Virus record (IMG/VR): IMGVR_UViG_3300030410_000009
Coordinates: 1 to 35,817 of that record
DNA: 35,817 bases
From: a virus
Direction: 5' to 3' (one strand)
Below are positions 13,586 to 21,805 of the stretch, piece after piece. The notes beneath the pieces are model-generated. The model saw only the letters and a program-made list of their open reading frames with translations, did not search any database and had not been told where the DNA came from. Each line of letters starts with the position of its first letter. Within the stretch, counting starts at the first letter, position 1. The position numbers and the translations under genes are program-made.

Positions 13586-13738
13586 ATGACAAAAGTAAAT
13601 AAGTATTTAAAAGTAGGGCGTCCGCTAAAGTACGGAGAGGAAACGGTACGGCATTCTGGCTTTCATTGTCCTAAATCAAAGAAGGACGAAATTGATTGCT
13701 TGATTAAAACAAAATTAAAGACGTGGGAAATTAAATGA
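13586..13738 (+). CDS. Small basic GRP-KYGE family protein (paralogue of 15695-15868)
   Basis: This 50-residue basic protein contains VGRPLKYGEETV, then CPKSKKDEIDCL and a Lys-rich end (KLKTWEIK). The layout (GRPxKYGE-T, a strand-like stretch, PKSKK, amphipathic helix with KLK-W) recurs in the gene at 15695. It resembles short ribbon-helix-helix-type DNA-binding proteins common in Bacteroidota mobile DNA. The RHH assignment is an inference. Its transcript looks leaderless. The stop overlaps the next ATG. Confidence 0.6.
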   Translation: MTKVNKYLKVGRPLKYGEETVRHSGFHCPKSKKDEIDCLIKTKLKTWEIK

Positions 13739-13833
13739 ACATCCTAGAGCCAAATCCCTTTTGGTTTAACCGATTGATGTGCAAATATCGCACATGGGAG
13801 AACAAGCAGTATATAAAATTTAAAAGAAAGTAA
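13735..13833 (+). CDS. Very small basic protein
   Basis: The 32-residue frame (MNILEPNPFWFNRLMCK...) overlaps the previous stop by ATGA and ends two bases before the next ATG. This close packing and a basic, aromatic composition argue for translation. No function was recognised. Confidence 0.4.
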   Translation: MNILEPNPFWFNRLMCKYRTWENKQYIKFKRK

Positions 13834-13835
13834 TT

Positions 13836-14096
13836 ATGAATTCAAAATCTATGTTTGGAATGACTTTGATGATGGGGGCTATGCTATCAGCATCAGGAGA
13901 TAATAATACTAGAAGAAATGAAGCAATAAATAGATTAGGGGAATCTGTAGAAGAAAGAAAAAATCGTCTTGCTGATGCTAAAATAAAACAGAACATAGCA
14001 AAAGGTCTTAAAGAATTTCACTATCCTAAAGCTTCTATTTGGGCGTTGAATCAAAAGTCTGCCGATAAAAAAGCAAATAAACTTAACTTAATTTAA
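13836..14096 (+). CDS. Hypothetical protein
   Basis: The 86-residue protein starts with a weakly hydrophobic, Met-rich stretch (MFGMTLMMGAMLSAS) followed by a charged helical region and a C-terminal motif YPKASIWALNQKSADKK. The N-terminus could be a poor signal or simply a buried helix. No family was recognised. Confidence 0.55.
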   Translation: MNSKSMFGMTLMMGAMLSASGDNNTRRNEAINRLGESVEERKNRLADAKIKQNIAKGLKEFHYPKASIWALNQKSADKKANKLNLI

Positions 14097-14149
14097 TCCC
14101 TCTCTTTAGTTAAGCAGGGGATAGTGAACAGTATAAAATTTAAAAAGAA

Positions 14150-14941
14150 ATGAGCAAAGATATAACAATACAGAAGTTGAAAAGGCTAGACGGGCCAGTC
14201 TGGATGTATTTTATGAATAGTAGCGCAGCAAACAAATACGCAACCTTACTAAATACATTTATCGACTACCAAGATCAACAAATCAAAGACTTACAATACA
14301 AGTTAAACACGTACGAGATTGAGGAGAGTGTGACAATAAAGCAGGTAGATCCAAAGCCAAAAGGATATTGCATCAAACGCACTCCCGAAAATGCAAAGGC
14401 TCTTAATAATTGGGCGAATGAACAGCATGGAGGAACTATTTGCAAGTACGAAGGGTCTGGAGAAACATTTGAATACTATATTTATAGTATTCCAGTTGTC
14501 GATAAAATGTACTATGTTAAATTTTATGTAAATAAAGAAAAAATATATGGCTTCACAGAACTATTTACAGCAGAAGAGTTCTTTGCTAAAGTAGGCTACA
14601 CTCCCGAACCTAAGTTAATAGCTAATCAACCAATAGGAGTTTACGAAGGAGTTGAGATATTTAAAGACACTAAGGCGTGGTTTGTTTATTTGAAAGAATT
14701 GAAGATTGTGAAATTTGACCACATGAAGCACTCTCTAGCGGCTGCACTTTACAAATATTCTAAAATGTACCTTACGCCCAAAGGAGCGAACGCGAGACTT
14801 CGTTCGGAGATTGCCAAAAAAGCAATGGATTACCCCATTACAATTACATCTAATGAATATAATAATGGAGACGTAACTTTACATGGAAGAGCCATGAAAG
14901 CAATCGAAAAAGAATATAACATAACCTACCTACCAGAATGA
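14150..14941 (+). CDS. Hypothetical protein, longest unknown in the early region
   Basis: This 263-residue protein has a helical N-terminus (LLNTFIDYQDQQIKDLQYKL), a middle region starting KGYCIKRTPENAKALNNWANEQHGG, two similar aromatic beta stretches, and a helical C-terminus with KYSKMYLTPKGANARLRSEIA. No signal peptide or membrane span was seen. The next gene overlaps by four bases and encodes an exported protein. No family was recognised. Confidence 0.65.
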   Translation: MSKDITIQKLKRLDGPVWMYFMNSSAANKYATLLNTFIDYQDQQIKDLQYKLNTYEIEESVTIKQVDPKPKGYCIKRTPENAKALNNWANEQHGGTICKYEGSGETFEYYIYSIPVVDKMYYVKFYVNKEKIYGFTELFTAEEFFAKVGYTPEPKLIANQPIGVYEGVEIFKDTKAWFVYLKELKIVKFDHMKHSLAAALYKYSKMYLTPKGANARLRSEIAKKAMDYPITITSNEYNNGDVTLHGRAMKAIEKEYNITYLPE

Positions 14942-15225
14942 AATACATAACAATACTATTCCTTCTTATAGCATTAAATAGTAATGCGCAAGATACAACA
15001 CGAACACCAATCGGTTATACCATTGACTTCCCACACCTGTACGTATTATTCGATACTATCAATAAAATGGCTCAGATTTATTCTTACTACCCTAGCAAGA
15101 TGTTTATAAGCATAAACGGAGGTAAGGCATTAATAATACAAAAGCGACAAGTTTTAACTGTTTGGTCAAATCATTTTACGGTAACAGTTACAAGAAAAAA
15201 GTATAAACGAATTTATCAATTTTAA
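14938..15225 (+). CDS. Exported small protein with signal peptide
   Basis: This 95-residue protein has an N-terminal signal peptide: MKYITILFLLIALNSNAQ with a typical AQ end as in Bacteroidota secreted proteins. Cleavage would leave about 77 residues of a beta-rich basic domain. An exported product in an early phage operon may act at the host envelope, for example in superinfection exclusion; that is inference. It overlaps the upstream gene by ATGA. Confidence 0.65.
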   Translation: MKYITILFLLIALNSNAQDTTRTPIGYTIDFPHLYVLFDTINKMAQIYSYYPSKMFISINGGKALIIQKRQVLTVWSNHFTVTVTRKKYKRIYQF

Positions 15226-15227
15226 TT

Positions 15228-15698
15228 ATGGATAATCAAATTAATGTTGAAGATTTAGCGAACAGGAGAGATTTGTTTGTTAAATCTCATATTAAGAATG
15301 AAGAAGTTTGTTTAAAGATGCTTAATAAATCTTTGTCTTATTATTTAAAAATAAAGAATAAACAAGAATCTACATGGCAAATGGTTCAATCTAATATGCT
15401 CGCAAGAACTCCATCACAAAGAATTAAATTTAGTGTGCTATGCGAAGAGGTATATTTTTACAGGGAACTTCTAGACATTTTGTTTGAAAAAATTGTATTA
15501 AAACATCAAAAATCAAACATTTTCGATAAAAATGGAATAGAGGTACAATCTGGCGATACAATTGAAATATATCAGCCAGATGGCAAATGGTATGGCAAGG
15601 TTAAATTGGAGAGTGGTTGCTTAAAATGCATATCCGACAATACCATTTCTGTTTGTGTTGGATCTTATAATAGTTCAGATATTAGAATTATTTCATGA
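15228..15698 (+). CDS. Hypothetical protein with C-terminal small beta domain
   Basis: The 156-residue protein has a helical N-terminal part to about residue 100. A YopX-like or SH3-like C-terminus follows: NIFDKNGIEVQSGDTIEIYQPDGKWYG. The pattern 'DKNGxEVxxGDxI' is typical of YopX-type phage proteins. The overlap of its stop with the ATG of the next gene shows coupling. Function is unknown. Confidence 0.6.
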   Translation: MDNQINVEDLANRRDLFVKSHIKNEEVCLKMLNKSLSYYLKIKNKQESTWQMVQSNMLARTPSQRIKFSVLCEEVYFYRELLDILFEKIVLKHQKSNIFDKNGIEVQSGDTIEIYQPDGKWYGKVKLESGCLKCISDNTISVCVGSYNSSDIRIIS

Positions 15699-15868
15699 AA
15701 AAAGACCGTAAATTAGGCAGCGGAGGTGCAAGAGAAGGATCTGGACATCCATTGAAGTACGGAGAGAAAACAGTTAATGCAACCTTCCGTGTTCCTAAAT
15801 CCAAGAAACAAGAGTTTCGAGAGTATGTGAATAAGAAGCTTAAGTCATGGCAAAATAAAAATAAATAA
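15695..15868 (+). CDS. Small basic GRP-KYGE family protein (paralogue of 13586-13738)
   Basis: The 57-residue protein reads GAREGSGHPLKYGEKTV, then FRVPKSKKQEF and KKLKSWQNKNK, matching the layout of the protein at 13586. The central TVNATFRVPKSKKQEFREYV is compatible with a ribbon-helix-helix fold (one strand then a helix). It starts by ATGA overlap. Two diverged copies in one small genome suggest related regulatory roles. Confidence 0.6.
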   Translation: MKKDRKLGSGGAREGSGHPLKYGEKTVNATFRVPKSKKQEFREYVNKKLKSWQNKNK

Positions 15869-15913
15869 TTTTTTAGTCAATCAAACAATCATAACACTTA
15901 ATAATCATGAACC

Positions 15914-16087
15914 ATGAAAGCATACGCAATAAAAGATCCGAAAGGGAATTTGATGGTAGAAACATCGAGTGAATATATTGTTGGTTCCAGACAAGCAATA
16001 GTTTATTTAAAAGAAGAGAACTGGGAAGATTTAGAAGAAATTGGCTACCGTTGTGTACCTGTAGTAATAACAGAAGTTAACATATGA
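15914..16087 (+). CDS. Small conserved-looking hypothetical protein
   Basis: The 57-residue, compact alpha/beta-like protein begins MKAYAIKDPKGNLMVETSS and continues with WEDLEEIGYRCVPVVITEV. The ATG at 15914 is chosen over the one at 15907, whose frame stops after 21 codons. It overlaps the next gene by four bases. The family has no assigned function. Confidence 0.6.
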   Translation: MKAYAIKDPKGNLMVETSSEYIVGSRQAIVYLKEENWEDLEEIGYRCVPVVITEVNI

Positions 16088-16287
16088 ATAGTTTTCATGA
16101 AGCAAGAAAAGCAAAACAGCAACACTATTTAACAGATCCTACATATTGCCAAGAAGGAGAGTGGAAAAACGATATACCAATTTCATACTATTTCTATGGG
16201 GTATTATTTATTATTTGCTTCGTTCTAATTTGGAATAAAATTGAAAAAATATTTAACCACAGAAGAAACAAACAAGCTAAGTGCTAA
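16084..16287 (+). CDS. Small single-span membrane protein
   Basis: The 67-residue protein has one hydrophobic segment (YYFYGVLFIICFVLIW, about residues 35-50) followed by a very basic tail (HRRNKQAKC). Its start overlaps the upstream stop (ATGA). The downstream frame begins inside its last 47 bases. Confidence 0.55.
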   Translation: MNSFHEARKAKQQHYLTDPTYCQEGEWKNDIPISYYFYGVLFIICFVLIWNKIEKIFNHRRNKQAKC

Positions 16288-16531
16288 AGAGTTTTTAAAA
16301 ACATTTCCAGACAACGAAGACGTTGTATCGCTATCATTAAAGCATTGGAATCAAGTTTACGAATGTATGGATGGATTCGCATCTATGAGAGTAGAGCAAG
16401 ATCGCAAAGATAAAAATGAGATTATAGAACAAGTTAAGTTTTTACTTGAAAAGAATGGCGAATTAGAGCAAAAAGTAAAAGAATTAAAGCAAGAAATATA
16501 TTTCCTTAACAATTCATCAAATTTTCAATAA
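16241..16531 (+). CDS. Coiled-coil hypothetical protein
   Basis: This 96-residue protein starts at a TTG (16241), giving MKKYLTTEETNKLSAKEFL. It ends with a heptad-rich helix, VKFLLEKNGELEQKVKELKQ. The TTG start implies a 47-base overlap with the upstream gene; the next in-frame ATG is about 40 codons later and would remove half the protein. The start is therefore uncertain while the frame is well supported. Confidence 0.5.
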   Translation: MKKYLTTEETNKLSAKEFLKTFPDNEDVVSLSLKHWNQVYECMDGFASMRVEQDRKDKNEIIEQVKFLLEKNGELEQKVKELKQEIYFLNNSSNFQ

Positions 16532-16737
16532 TGAAAAGTAAAGCAATTGCAACATTTGAAGAGTATATTACAGATCAATTCGGTAATATGCCAGAAGATC
16601 CAAATGATATGATAGAATTAGGTCAAGATTACGCAGTATTTTATGCAGAACAAGCTAAAAAAGAGTGGGCAATTGAAAAACTCGAAATGGAAAGCAAAAT
16701 ACACCATTTAACTCAAGTAATTAACTATCAAGGATAA
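16531..16737 (+). CDS. Small acidic helical protein
   Basis: The 68-residue protein contains FEEYITDQFGNMPEDPNDMI and a coiled C-terminal helix. Its ATG shares base 16531 with the previous stop. The middle (YAVFYAEQAKKEWAIEKLEME) resembles the following protein (EYATIAVEHEQMALEKEKAE), hinting at a duplicated gene pair. Function is unknown. Confidence 0.5.
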   Translation: MKSKAIATFEEYITDQFGNMPEDPNDMIELGQDYAVFYAEQAKKEWAIEKLEMESKIHHLTQVINYQG

Positions 16738-16741
16738 TGCA

Positions 16742-16936
16742 TTGGCAGAATGCTATAATATTCATAACATTAAAATAAGTGAAAAATATACACCTCATTT
16801 GCTAATTGCAATGGAAGAATACGCCACCATAGCAGTAGAGCACGAGCAAATGGCGTTGGAGAAAGAAAAGGCTGAAACTATAAATAATCCTAGTTTTAAT
16901 TATGGCGAATTCGCCACAATTACAAAAAGTTCTTGA
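16742..16936 (+). CDS. Small acidic helical protein, last gene of the early transcript
   Basis: This 64-residue frame opens with TTG at 16742, four bases after the previous stop. It is helical with YATIAVEHEQMALEKEKAE, similar to the preceding protein. The start is uncertain. The intergenic region that follows carries the late promoter and operator, so the early block ends here. Confidence 0.4.
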   Translation: MAECYNIHNIKISEKYTPHLLIAMEEYATIAVEHEQMALEKEKAETINNPSFNYGEFATITKSS

Positions 16937-17007
16937 CTTAACTCGTTCAAACGGACATACAAAAAAATTGATTAATAATTTAAATATTCAAATAACATAA
17001 AGTAAGT

Positions 17008-17038
17008 TTTGCAAATTGATGTAAATTAACTATATTAG
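17008..17038 (+). promoter_or_regulatory. Candidate late promoter of the packaging/head operon
   Basis: TTTG (17008-17011), 19 bp, then TATATTAG (17031-17038) match the spacing of the Bacteroidota promoter but have TTAG instead of TTTG in the -7 element. A 17-bp palindrome follows at 17046, covering the predicted start point. A weakened -7 plus an operator fits a late promoter that is held off or activated by a phage regulator. Confidence 0.55.
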
Positions 17039-17045
17039 AGTATTA

Positions 17046-17062
17046 TTTAGAATGATACTAAA
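17046..17062. promoter_or_regulatory. Operator candidate, copy 1 of TTTAGAWTNAWWCTAAA
   Basis: TTTAGAATGATACTAAA is a near-perfect 17-bp palindrome located at the expected transcription start of the terminase operon. It differs by two positions from the copy at 24961-24977 and shares both TTTAGA and CTAAA ends with the copy at 24932-24948. Confidence 0.6.
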
Positions 17063-17077
17063 TAGTAATTTGATAGT

Positions 17078-17359
17078 ATGGCATTCAAAAAAGGACATTC
17101 AAAGGTAGGGGGAAAGGCTAAAGGTCATCAAGACGAGGCGACTTTGGCATCAAGGGAGGTTTTTAAATCTGCTATTGAAGAACAATTCCCTAAAATGATG
17201 ATAGCATTTGAAGAAGCAAGAAAGCAAAGCCCAATAAAGTATCTTGAATTGATTACCAAATTCGCACAGTATGTAATGCCAAAGATGGTCGACATTACAA
17301 CAAAGGGCGAAGAAGTTAAGCAAGTGTTTAAGATTGGAGACACAGAAATAGAACTTTAG
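17078..17359 (+). CDS. Terminase small subunit candidate
   Basis: The 93-residue protein has a basic N-terminus with GHSKVGGKAKGHQD, a helical middle (SAIEEQFPKMMIAFEEARKQSPIKYLELITKFAQYVMPK) and a short C-terminal strand. The GxKxGGKxxG start and helical core match small terminase-like proteins of Bacteroidota phages, and it sits 49 bases before the large subunit. It would recognise packaging sites and regulate the motor. The call relies mainly on position and this pattern. Confidence 0.65.
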   Translation: MAFKKGHSKVGGKAKGHQDEATLASREVFKSAIEEQFPKMMIAFEEARKQSPIKYLELITKFAQYVMPKMVDITTKGEEVKQVFKIGDTEIEL

Positions 17360-17408
17360 CAAGTTTGCTAACCGTAAAAACACTAAACAAATATAACTAA
17401 ATGAAGTA

Positions 17409-18797
17409 TTGATCCAAAATAAACAAGTATTATTTGAGTCGTTCCCCAAACAGAATGAGTTTTTAAAGGCTATATTCAGCAATGAGTATAGCTTTATTTT
17501 ATATGGGGGCGCAATCAGAGGGGGCAAAACTTTTGCAGGGCTTAGCGGCTTATTGCTACTTTCTAAAAAGTACCCAGGCAGCAAATGGTGTGTTGTTAGG
17601 GATACACTACAGACATTAAAGCGTACTACTATACCTTCATTCAACAAGATTTGTCCCAAGTCTTTTATTAAGTCGTATAACCAAGATACTCAGACGGTAA
17701 CGTTCACCAATGGAAGTCAAATACTTTTTTTGGGGGAAAATTATGCAGATGATAAAGACTTAAACCGATTTAAGGGTTTAGAAGTAAATGGTTTCTTATT
17801 AGAGGAAATAAACGAACTGCAAGAGGTAACGTTTTTAAAATGTATCGAGCGCGCAGGGTCGCACATAATACCCAATAACCCAAAGCCTTTAATTTTAGGA
17901 ACGTGTAACCCTACTCAGAACTGGGTTAAGACTAAAATTTATGATTTATGGAAGGCATCCCGACTACCTGCTAATTGGCTCTATATACCCTCAAAGATTA
18001 CTGACAACCCACATATACCCTTAGATTACTTAGAGTCGCTTAAAATGCTTCCTACCTATCAATATGAAGTATTTGTGAATGGCAACTGGGATATACAACT
18101 TAAAACGGGTGGCGAATATTGGAAATGCTTTGACTTAGACAATCATGTTAAATCATGTGCATACAATCCAGAATTACCCTTACATATTTCTTTCGATGAA
18201 AACGTTAACCCGTATCTACCTTGTGGATTATTTCAAGTTGAGGGAACAAATGTTGTTATGGTTGATGAAATAGCAATGCGTACACCAGTCAATACTATTT
18301 CAGATATTTGTAAGGAGATTATAAGAAAGTACCAATCTCACAGCTCAGGGATGTACATATATGGAGATGCAACAAGCAAAAAGCAAGATACCAAATTAGA
18401 AAAGGGTTATAACTTCTTTAGGCTGATAATTGAAGCGCTTAGCCAATTTGATCCACAGTTAAGAGTGCCACAGGCTAATCCAAGCGTTGTGATGCGAGCG
18501 AACTTTATAAATAGCATATTTGAGAAGAACATATACGGAATAAAAATACAATTTGACAATAACTGTGTGTTAACCATTTCCGATTTGACGAATGCAAAAG
18601 AAGCAGCGGATGGAACAATCAACAAGGAAATGGAGACAAATCCAGAAACTAAAGTACGATTCCAAAAAATAGGACACTTTTCAGATTTATTTTCTTACTT
18701 CATTTGTGAATGTTTTAAGAATAATTATGTAACTTACCAACGTGGGGGTGCAATAGGCAGTCCTTTATTTGGATTTAGAGATAATAACGACTACTAA
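17409..18797 (+). CDS. Terminase large subunit (packaging ATPase and nuclease)
   Basis: This 462-residue protein drives DNA into the prohead. ATPase motifs: Walker A GGAIRGGKT (about 34-42), Walker B GFLLEEINE (about 127-135) and coupling motif LGTCNPTQN (about 162-170). The RNase H-like nuclease half has ISFDENVNPYLP (about 258-269), YIYGDATS (about 315-322) and a C-terminal FSDLFSYF Asp (about 424). The frame opens with TTG at 17409; an ATG at 17401 is out of frame and stops at once, so TTG is the probable start. The product is of near-normal length. Confidence 0.93.
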   Translation: MIQNKQVLFESFPKQNEFLKAIFSNEYSFILYGGAIRGGKTFAGLSGLLLLSKKYPGSKWCVVRDTLQTLKRTTIPSFNKICPKSFIKSYNQDTQTVTFTNGSQILFLGENYADDKDLNRFKGLEVNGFLLEEINELQEVTFLKCIERAGSHIIPNNPKPLILGTCNPTQNWVKTKIYDLWKASRLPANWLYIPSKITDNPHIPLDYLESLKMLPTYQYEVFVNGNWDIQLKTGGEYWKCFDLDNHVKSCAYNPELPLHISFDENVNPYLPCGLFQVEGTNVVMVDEIAMRTPVNTISDICKEIIRKYQSHSSGMYIYGDATSKKQDTKLEKGYNFFRLIIEALSQFDPQLRVPQANPSVVMRANFINSIFEKNIYGIKIQFDNNCVLTISDLTNAKEAADGTINKEMETNPETKVRFQKIGHFSDLFSYFICECFKNNYVTYQRGGAIGSPLFGFRDNNDY

Positions 18798-19459
18798 TGA
18801 GGTATCTAATTGATAGTGAATACACTTCTTTTATTCAGGCCTATAACTTTACGGCTGCATTGACCAACACTACGATTGATCTGTGTGAGGCTATCGCTGT
18901 TGAAGAAGCAAAGACATATATTCGACAAAGATATAACGTTGATTTAGATTTCAGGCCTGTATTAGTTTGGAATGTTGCAACACAATACAAAGGACTTGAC
19001 CGTGTAGCTTATAACGGTGCTGTTATGGCATTCCCTTCACCACAGGCTGTATATGACAATAATAACCCGTATATAATTGGTACTCAAGTGTATGTATATG
19101 GATTAGGAGTTTACACATCTTTAACGGCAACAACTGGCAACTACGTAACAGACACTAATTACTGGGTATTTGTCAACAATCCACTATATGCAGCTAACAC
19201 AATACCAACACTTTCAGACGACAGGAACCTACAGAGCATTCTGCATATTGTTCATATATCGTTATTTAATTTAATTCATAGGATAGCACCAAGAAATATT
19301 CCACAATCGTTTCTTGATGGGTATGATAGGGCTATTGTATGGTTAAAGCAAATTGCACGAGGTGAAATAACGGTATCAATGACATTGTTACAGCCTGAAA
19401 GTGGCAAACGCATTACTTGGGGATCTGATTCAAAGGATAATTTAGATTATAGATATTAA
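18797..19459 (+). CDS. Mu gp36-like (DUF1320) head-tail connector with a carbohydrate-binding-like insert
   Basis: This 220-residue protein has DUF1320 features at both ends. The N-terminal helix region is AIAVEEAKTYIRQRYNVDLDF. The C-terminal FLDGYDRAIVWLKQIARGEI is the family hallmark. Between them (about 57-130) is a stretch with DNNNPYIIGTQVYVYGLGVYTSL and NYWVFV that resembles small chitin/carbohydrate-binding modules. The role is head-tail joining, next to the portal. It shares base 18797 with the terminase stop and base 19459 with the portal start. Confidence 0.8.
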   Translation: MRYLIDSEYTSFIQAYNFTAALTNTTIDLCEAIAVEEAKTYIRQRYNVDLDFRPVLVWNVATQYKGLDRVAYNGAVMAFPSPQAVYDNNNPYIIGTQVYVYGLGVYTSLTATTGNYVTDTNYWVFVNNPLYAANTIPTLSDDRNLQSILHIVHISLFNLIHRIAPRNIPQSFLDGYDRAIVWLKQIARGEITVSMTLLQPESGKRITWGSDSKDNLDYRY

Positions 19460-20703
19460 TGGGAATATTCGATAACATATTTAAGGGCAATAATGCAAAT
19501 GTGGCTGTAAAGACCTCGGAACATGCTGTTCCTGTTGTTCCTCAGCCATTACAACGTCTTAAATTAGACATACAACGGTGGAGAAATGCACTATTTACGG
19601 CAGAGAACATTCTCAATCCTTACAGGGTAGAGCTTCAGCGTAACTATAATGAAATAGCAATAAATGCACACATAAAAGCGTGCGTTGAGCGTAGAAAGAA
19701 TTTAACTTTATTGCGTGATTACGACTTCAAAAAGGGAGAAACAGAGGTTGAAATTGAAAACACTCAACTTGTTGCTCAAATAATTACAGGCATTGTCAAT
19801 GCAGAGTTATACGGATATTCTTTGCTTCAAATTGGTGATATAGTAGAAGGTAAGACAAACGTAACTGTAGTTAATAGGGAAAGAATCATACCAGAGTCGA
19901 TGACCATATCAACGTCATCACAATACGACACAACAGGCGTTAAAATATATGATCCAAAATACGAGCCATGGTTATTATGGTTTCCAACGGAAAGCGATTC
20001 GAGTAACACGAAATGCGGACTAGGTTTATTTAATGTATTAGCACCATACGCGATATATATCCGTAATGCTAACACGGCATGGAGTGAATTCCAACAGATA
20101 TACGGTGTTCCGTTGCGGATTGGAAAGACAAACACTCGTGAGCGTATAATGCGAGATAATATGAGCCAAATGATGTCAGATATGGGTCGTTCAGGTTGGG
20201 CTGTTATTGATATTGAAGACCAGATTGAAATGATTGATGGAGGCAAAGGTGGCGGCGCTTCTGATAACTTTTTAGGTCTTATTAATTATTGCGAAAAGGT
20301 AATAAGCAAAGTAATTTTAGGTCATGCAGACGCTTTGGATTCGACACCGGGTAAACTTGGTGCAGAAACAAGCACAGAGAATGCGTTAAGCGAAACACAA
20401 CAAAAAGACGGACTAAGGGTAGAGAAATTACTTAATTCTTACGTGTTCCCTAAGTTGGTAGCAATCGGATTAAAAGAATTTGACGGTTTAGCTATTTGTT
20501 TTGAAAATAACAAAGAAGAAAATACAGATAAATTAACCGAAGCGGAAATAAACAATAAATTAATGGCAAACTATCTTATTGCCTACCAAATGGGCTTACA
20601 ACCCGATGCTAAGGCAATCAGCGAACTGTTAGGCATAGATTTTACCAATAACGAAGCAGTAATAAAAGAAACGATTCAGAATAGACTTAATAATTTATAT
20701 TAA
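19459..20703 (+). CDS. Portal protein, Mu gp29-like (DUF935)
   Basis: The 414-residue protein carries DUF935 signatures: INAHIKACVERRKNLTLLRDYDF (about 73-95), IYGVPLRIGKTN (about 214-225) and a segment on GWAVIDIEDQIEMIDG (about 250-265). The portal ring is the entry and exit channel for DNA at one capsid vertex and docks the terminase. It is somewhat shorter than Mu gp29. Its stop overlaps the next start by one base. Confidence 0.88.
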   Translation: MGIFDNIFKGNNANVAVKTSEHAVPVVPQPLQRLKLDIQRWRNALFTAENILNPYRVELQRNYNEIAINAHIKACVERRKNLTLLRDYDFKKGETEVEIENTQLVAQIITGIVNAELYGYSLLQIGDIVEGKTNVTVVNRERIIPESMTISTSSQYDTTGVKIYDPKYEPWLLWFPTESDSSNTKCGLGLFNVLAPYAIYIRNANTAWSEFQQIYGVPLRIGKTNTRERIMRDNMSQMMSDMGRSGWAVIDIEDQIEMIDGGKGGGASDNFLGLINYCEKVISKVILGHADALDSTPGKLGAETSTENALSETQQKDGLRVEKLLNSYVFPKLVAIGLKEFDGLAICFENNKEENTDKLTEAEINNKLMANYLIAYQMGLQPDAKAISELLGIDFTNNEAVIKETIQNRLNNLY

Positions 20704-21419
20704 TGTTTGCAGGCGATTACATAGACGAGTTAATTTCGGATATTTACAGAGGTAAATATTCGTTAAAAAAATTGCCTAAAAGTCTTTATGAAGCCTATGT
20801 AAAAACATTTAATAAAGCTTATGATGATGTTCCAACGTTAACAACTAAGCTATTCGATCAAAGTATTTATAAGAATATACGATTATTTAGTGGAGCAAAA
20901 ACATTTCAATACTCATATTCGACAATTGATTTACTTTATGTTGATGGTAAAGTTGTACCCTTTGATGTTTTTAAAGAAAACGCAAAGCAGATATTTAAGC
21001 AGTACAATGAAACCTATTTAAAAACTGAATATGGATTTGCTCAATCGCAAGCAGAGTTAATACAAACATGGAACGAAGAAACAGAGGTTAACGACTATCT
21101 TGAATACGTTGCTGTATTGGATTCAAAGACTTCTGATATATGTAGTCATTTAGACGGTATTATTAGAAAGAAGTCTGATTCATTCTGGGTAACACACAGC
21201 CCATTGAACCATTATAGATGTAGATGTACGCTAATAGGGGCTGATGGAGAAACCCCAAGCACTAAAGCGAAAGTTGACAAGGCGATAAAAGATAGTAATG
21301 TACCAAAAGATATGCAGTATAATGCTGCTTTAATGGGAAAAGTATTTAGTCCAGATCATGCGTATTTTACAGTACCGAAATTGTATAAAGGCGACTTAAA
21401 AAAGAACTTTGGGTTATGA
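20703..21419 (+). CDS. Minor head protein, Mu gpF-like (PF04233)
   Basis: This 238-residue protein has the Mu F/SPP1 gp7-like domain. The signature is AVLDSKTSDICSHLDGII (about 137-154) followed by WVTHSPLNHYRCRCTLIG (about 160-177). The conserved Cys and His residues may bind metal. The family is packaged in the head and assists assembly or early infection. It is placed directly after the portal, as in Mu-like phages. The next gene overlaps by four bases. Confidence 0.88.
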   Translation: MFAGDYIDELISDIYRGKYSLKKLPKSLYEAYVKTFNKAYDDVPTLTTKLFDQSIYKNIRLFSGAKTFQYSYSTIDLLYVDGKVVPFDVFKENAKQIFKQYNETYLKTEYGFAQSQAELIQTWNEETEVNDYLEYVAVLDSKTSDICSHLDGIIRKKSDSFWVTHSPLNHYRCRCTLIGADGETPSTKAKVDKAIKDSNVPKDMQYNAALMGKVFSPDHAYFTVPKLYKGDLKKNFGL

Positions 21420-21805
21420 GTTATAAAACAAAATGGAAGATAGTACCCGAACAAATAGACCAATTATTTGCAGGCGTTCAATCTATTGCCAAAAAGTTTA
21501 TAATTACTAACTTTAGAAAGCAAGGTTTTCAAGATGGTGGACTTAAAGCATGGAAGCCAAAGAAAAAGAATGATGGTAGGAATATATTGGTAGGTAAGTC
21601 AGATCCTCACATGTTCCAATCGTTTCACTTTGATAAGTTAGACAAAACAAGCACGAGGATAACAAACAGTAAAAAATATTCTGGTCTTCATAACGAAGGG
21701 ATTGGCAAAATGCCACAGCGGAAAATGATTGGAGAATCAAAGACATTGGACGGTATGATTGACAAGGATATTGAACGCAGAATGAAAAAAGTATTTAAGA
21801 AATGA
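21416..21805 (+). CDS. Virion morphogenesis protein, Mu gpG-like
   Basis: This 129-residue basic protein has the gpG/virion morphogenesis pattern: an N-terminal helix ending IITNFRKQGF, GLKAWKPKKK, then SGLHNEGIGKMPQRKMIGES (about 89-108), the family's HNxG-xxPxRxF hallmark. Members act in tail completion or head-tail joining. It overlaps both neighbours by four bases. Confidence 0.85.
   Translation: MSYKTKWKIVPEQIDQLFAGVQSIAKKFIITNFRKQGFQDGGLKAWKPKKKNDGRNILVGKSDPHMFQSFHFDKLDKTSTRITNSKKYSGLHNEGIGKMPQRKMIGESKTLDGMIDKDIERRMKKVFKK

Noticed and set aside
14096-14122. Hairpin ATCCC/GGGAT between genes
   Set aside because: Only 5 bp with a 17-base loop and no T tract; not distinguishable from chance.
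15907-15972. Alternative ATG at 15907 (21-codon frame)
   Set aside because: It stops quickly, while the ATG at 15914 opens a 57-residue protein coupled to the next gene.
17150-17659. Minus-strand frame of 169 codons over the terminase genes
   Set aside because: It overlaps the well-supported small and large terminase genes and its translation is Cys/Leu-rich without family resemblance; a shadow frame.
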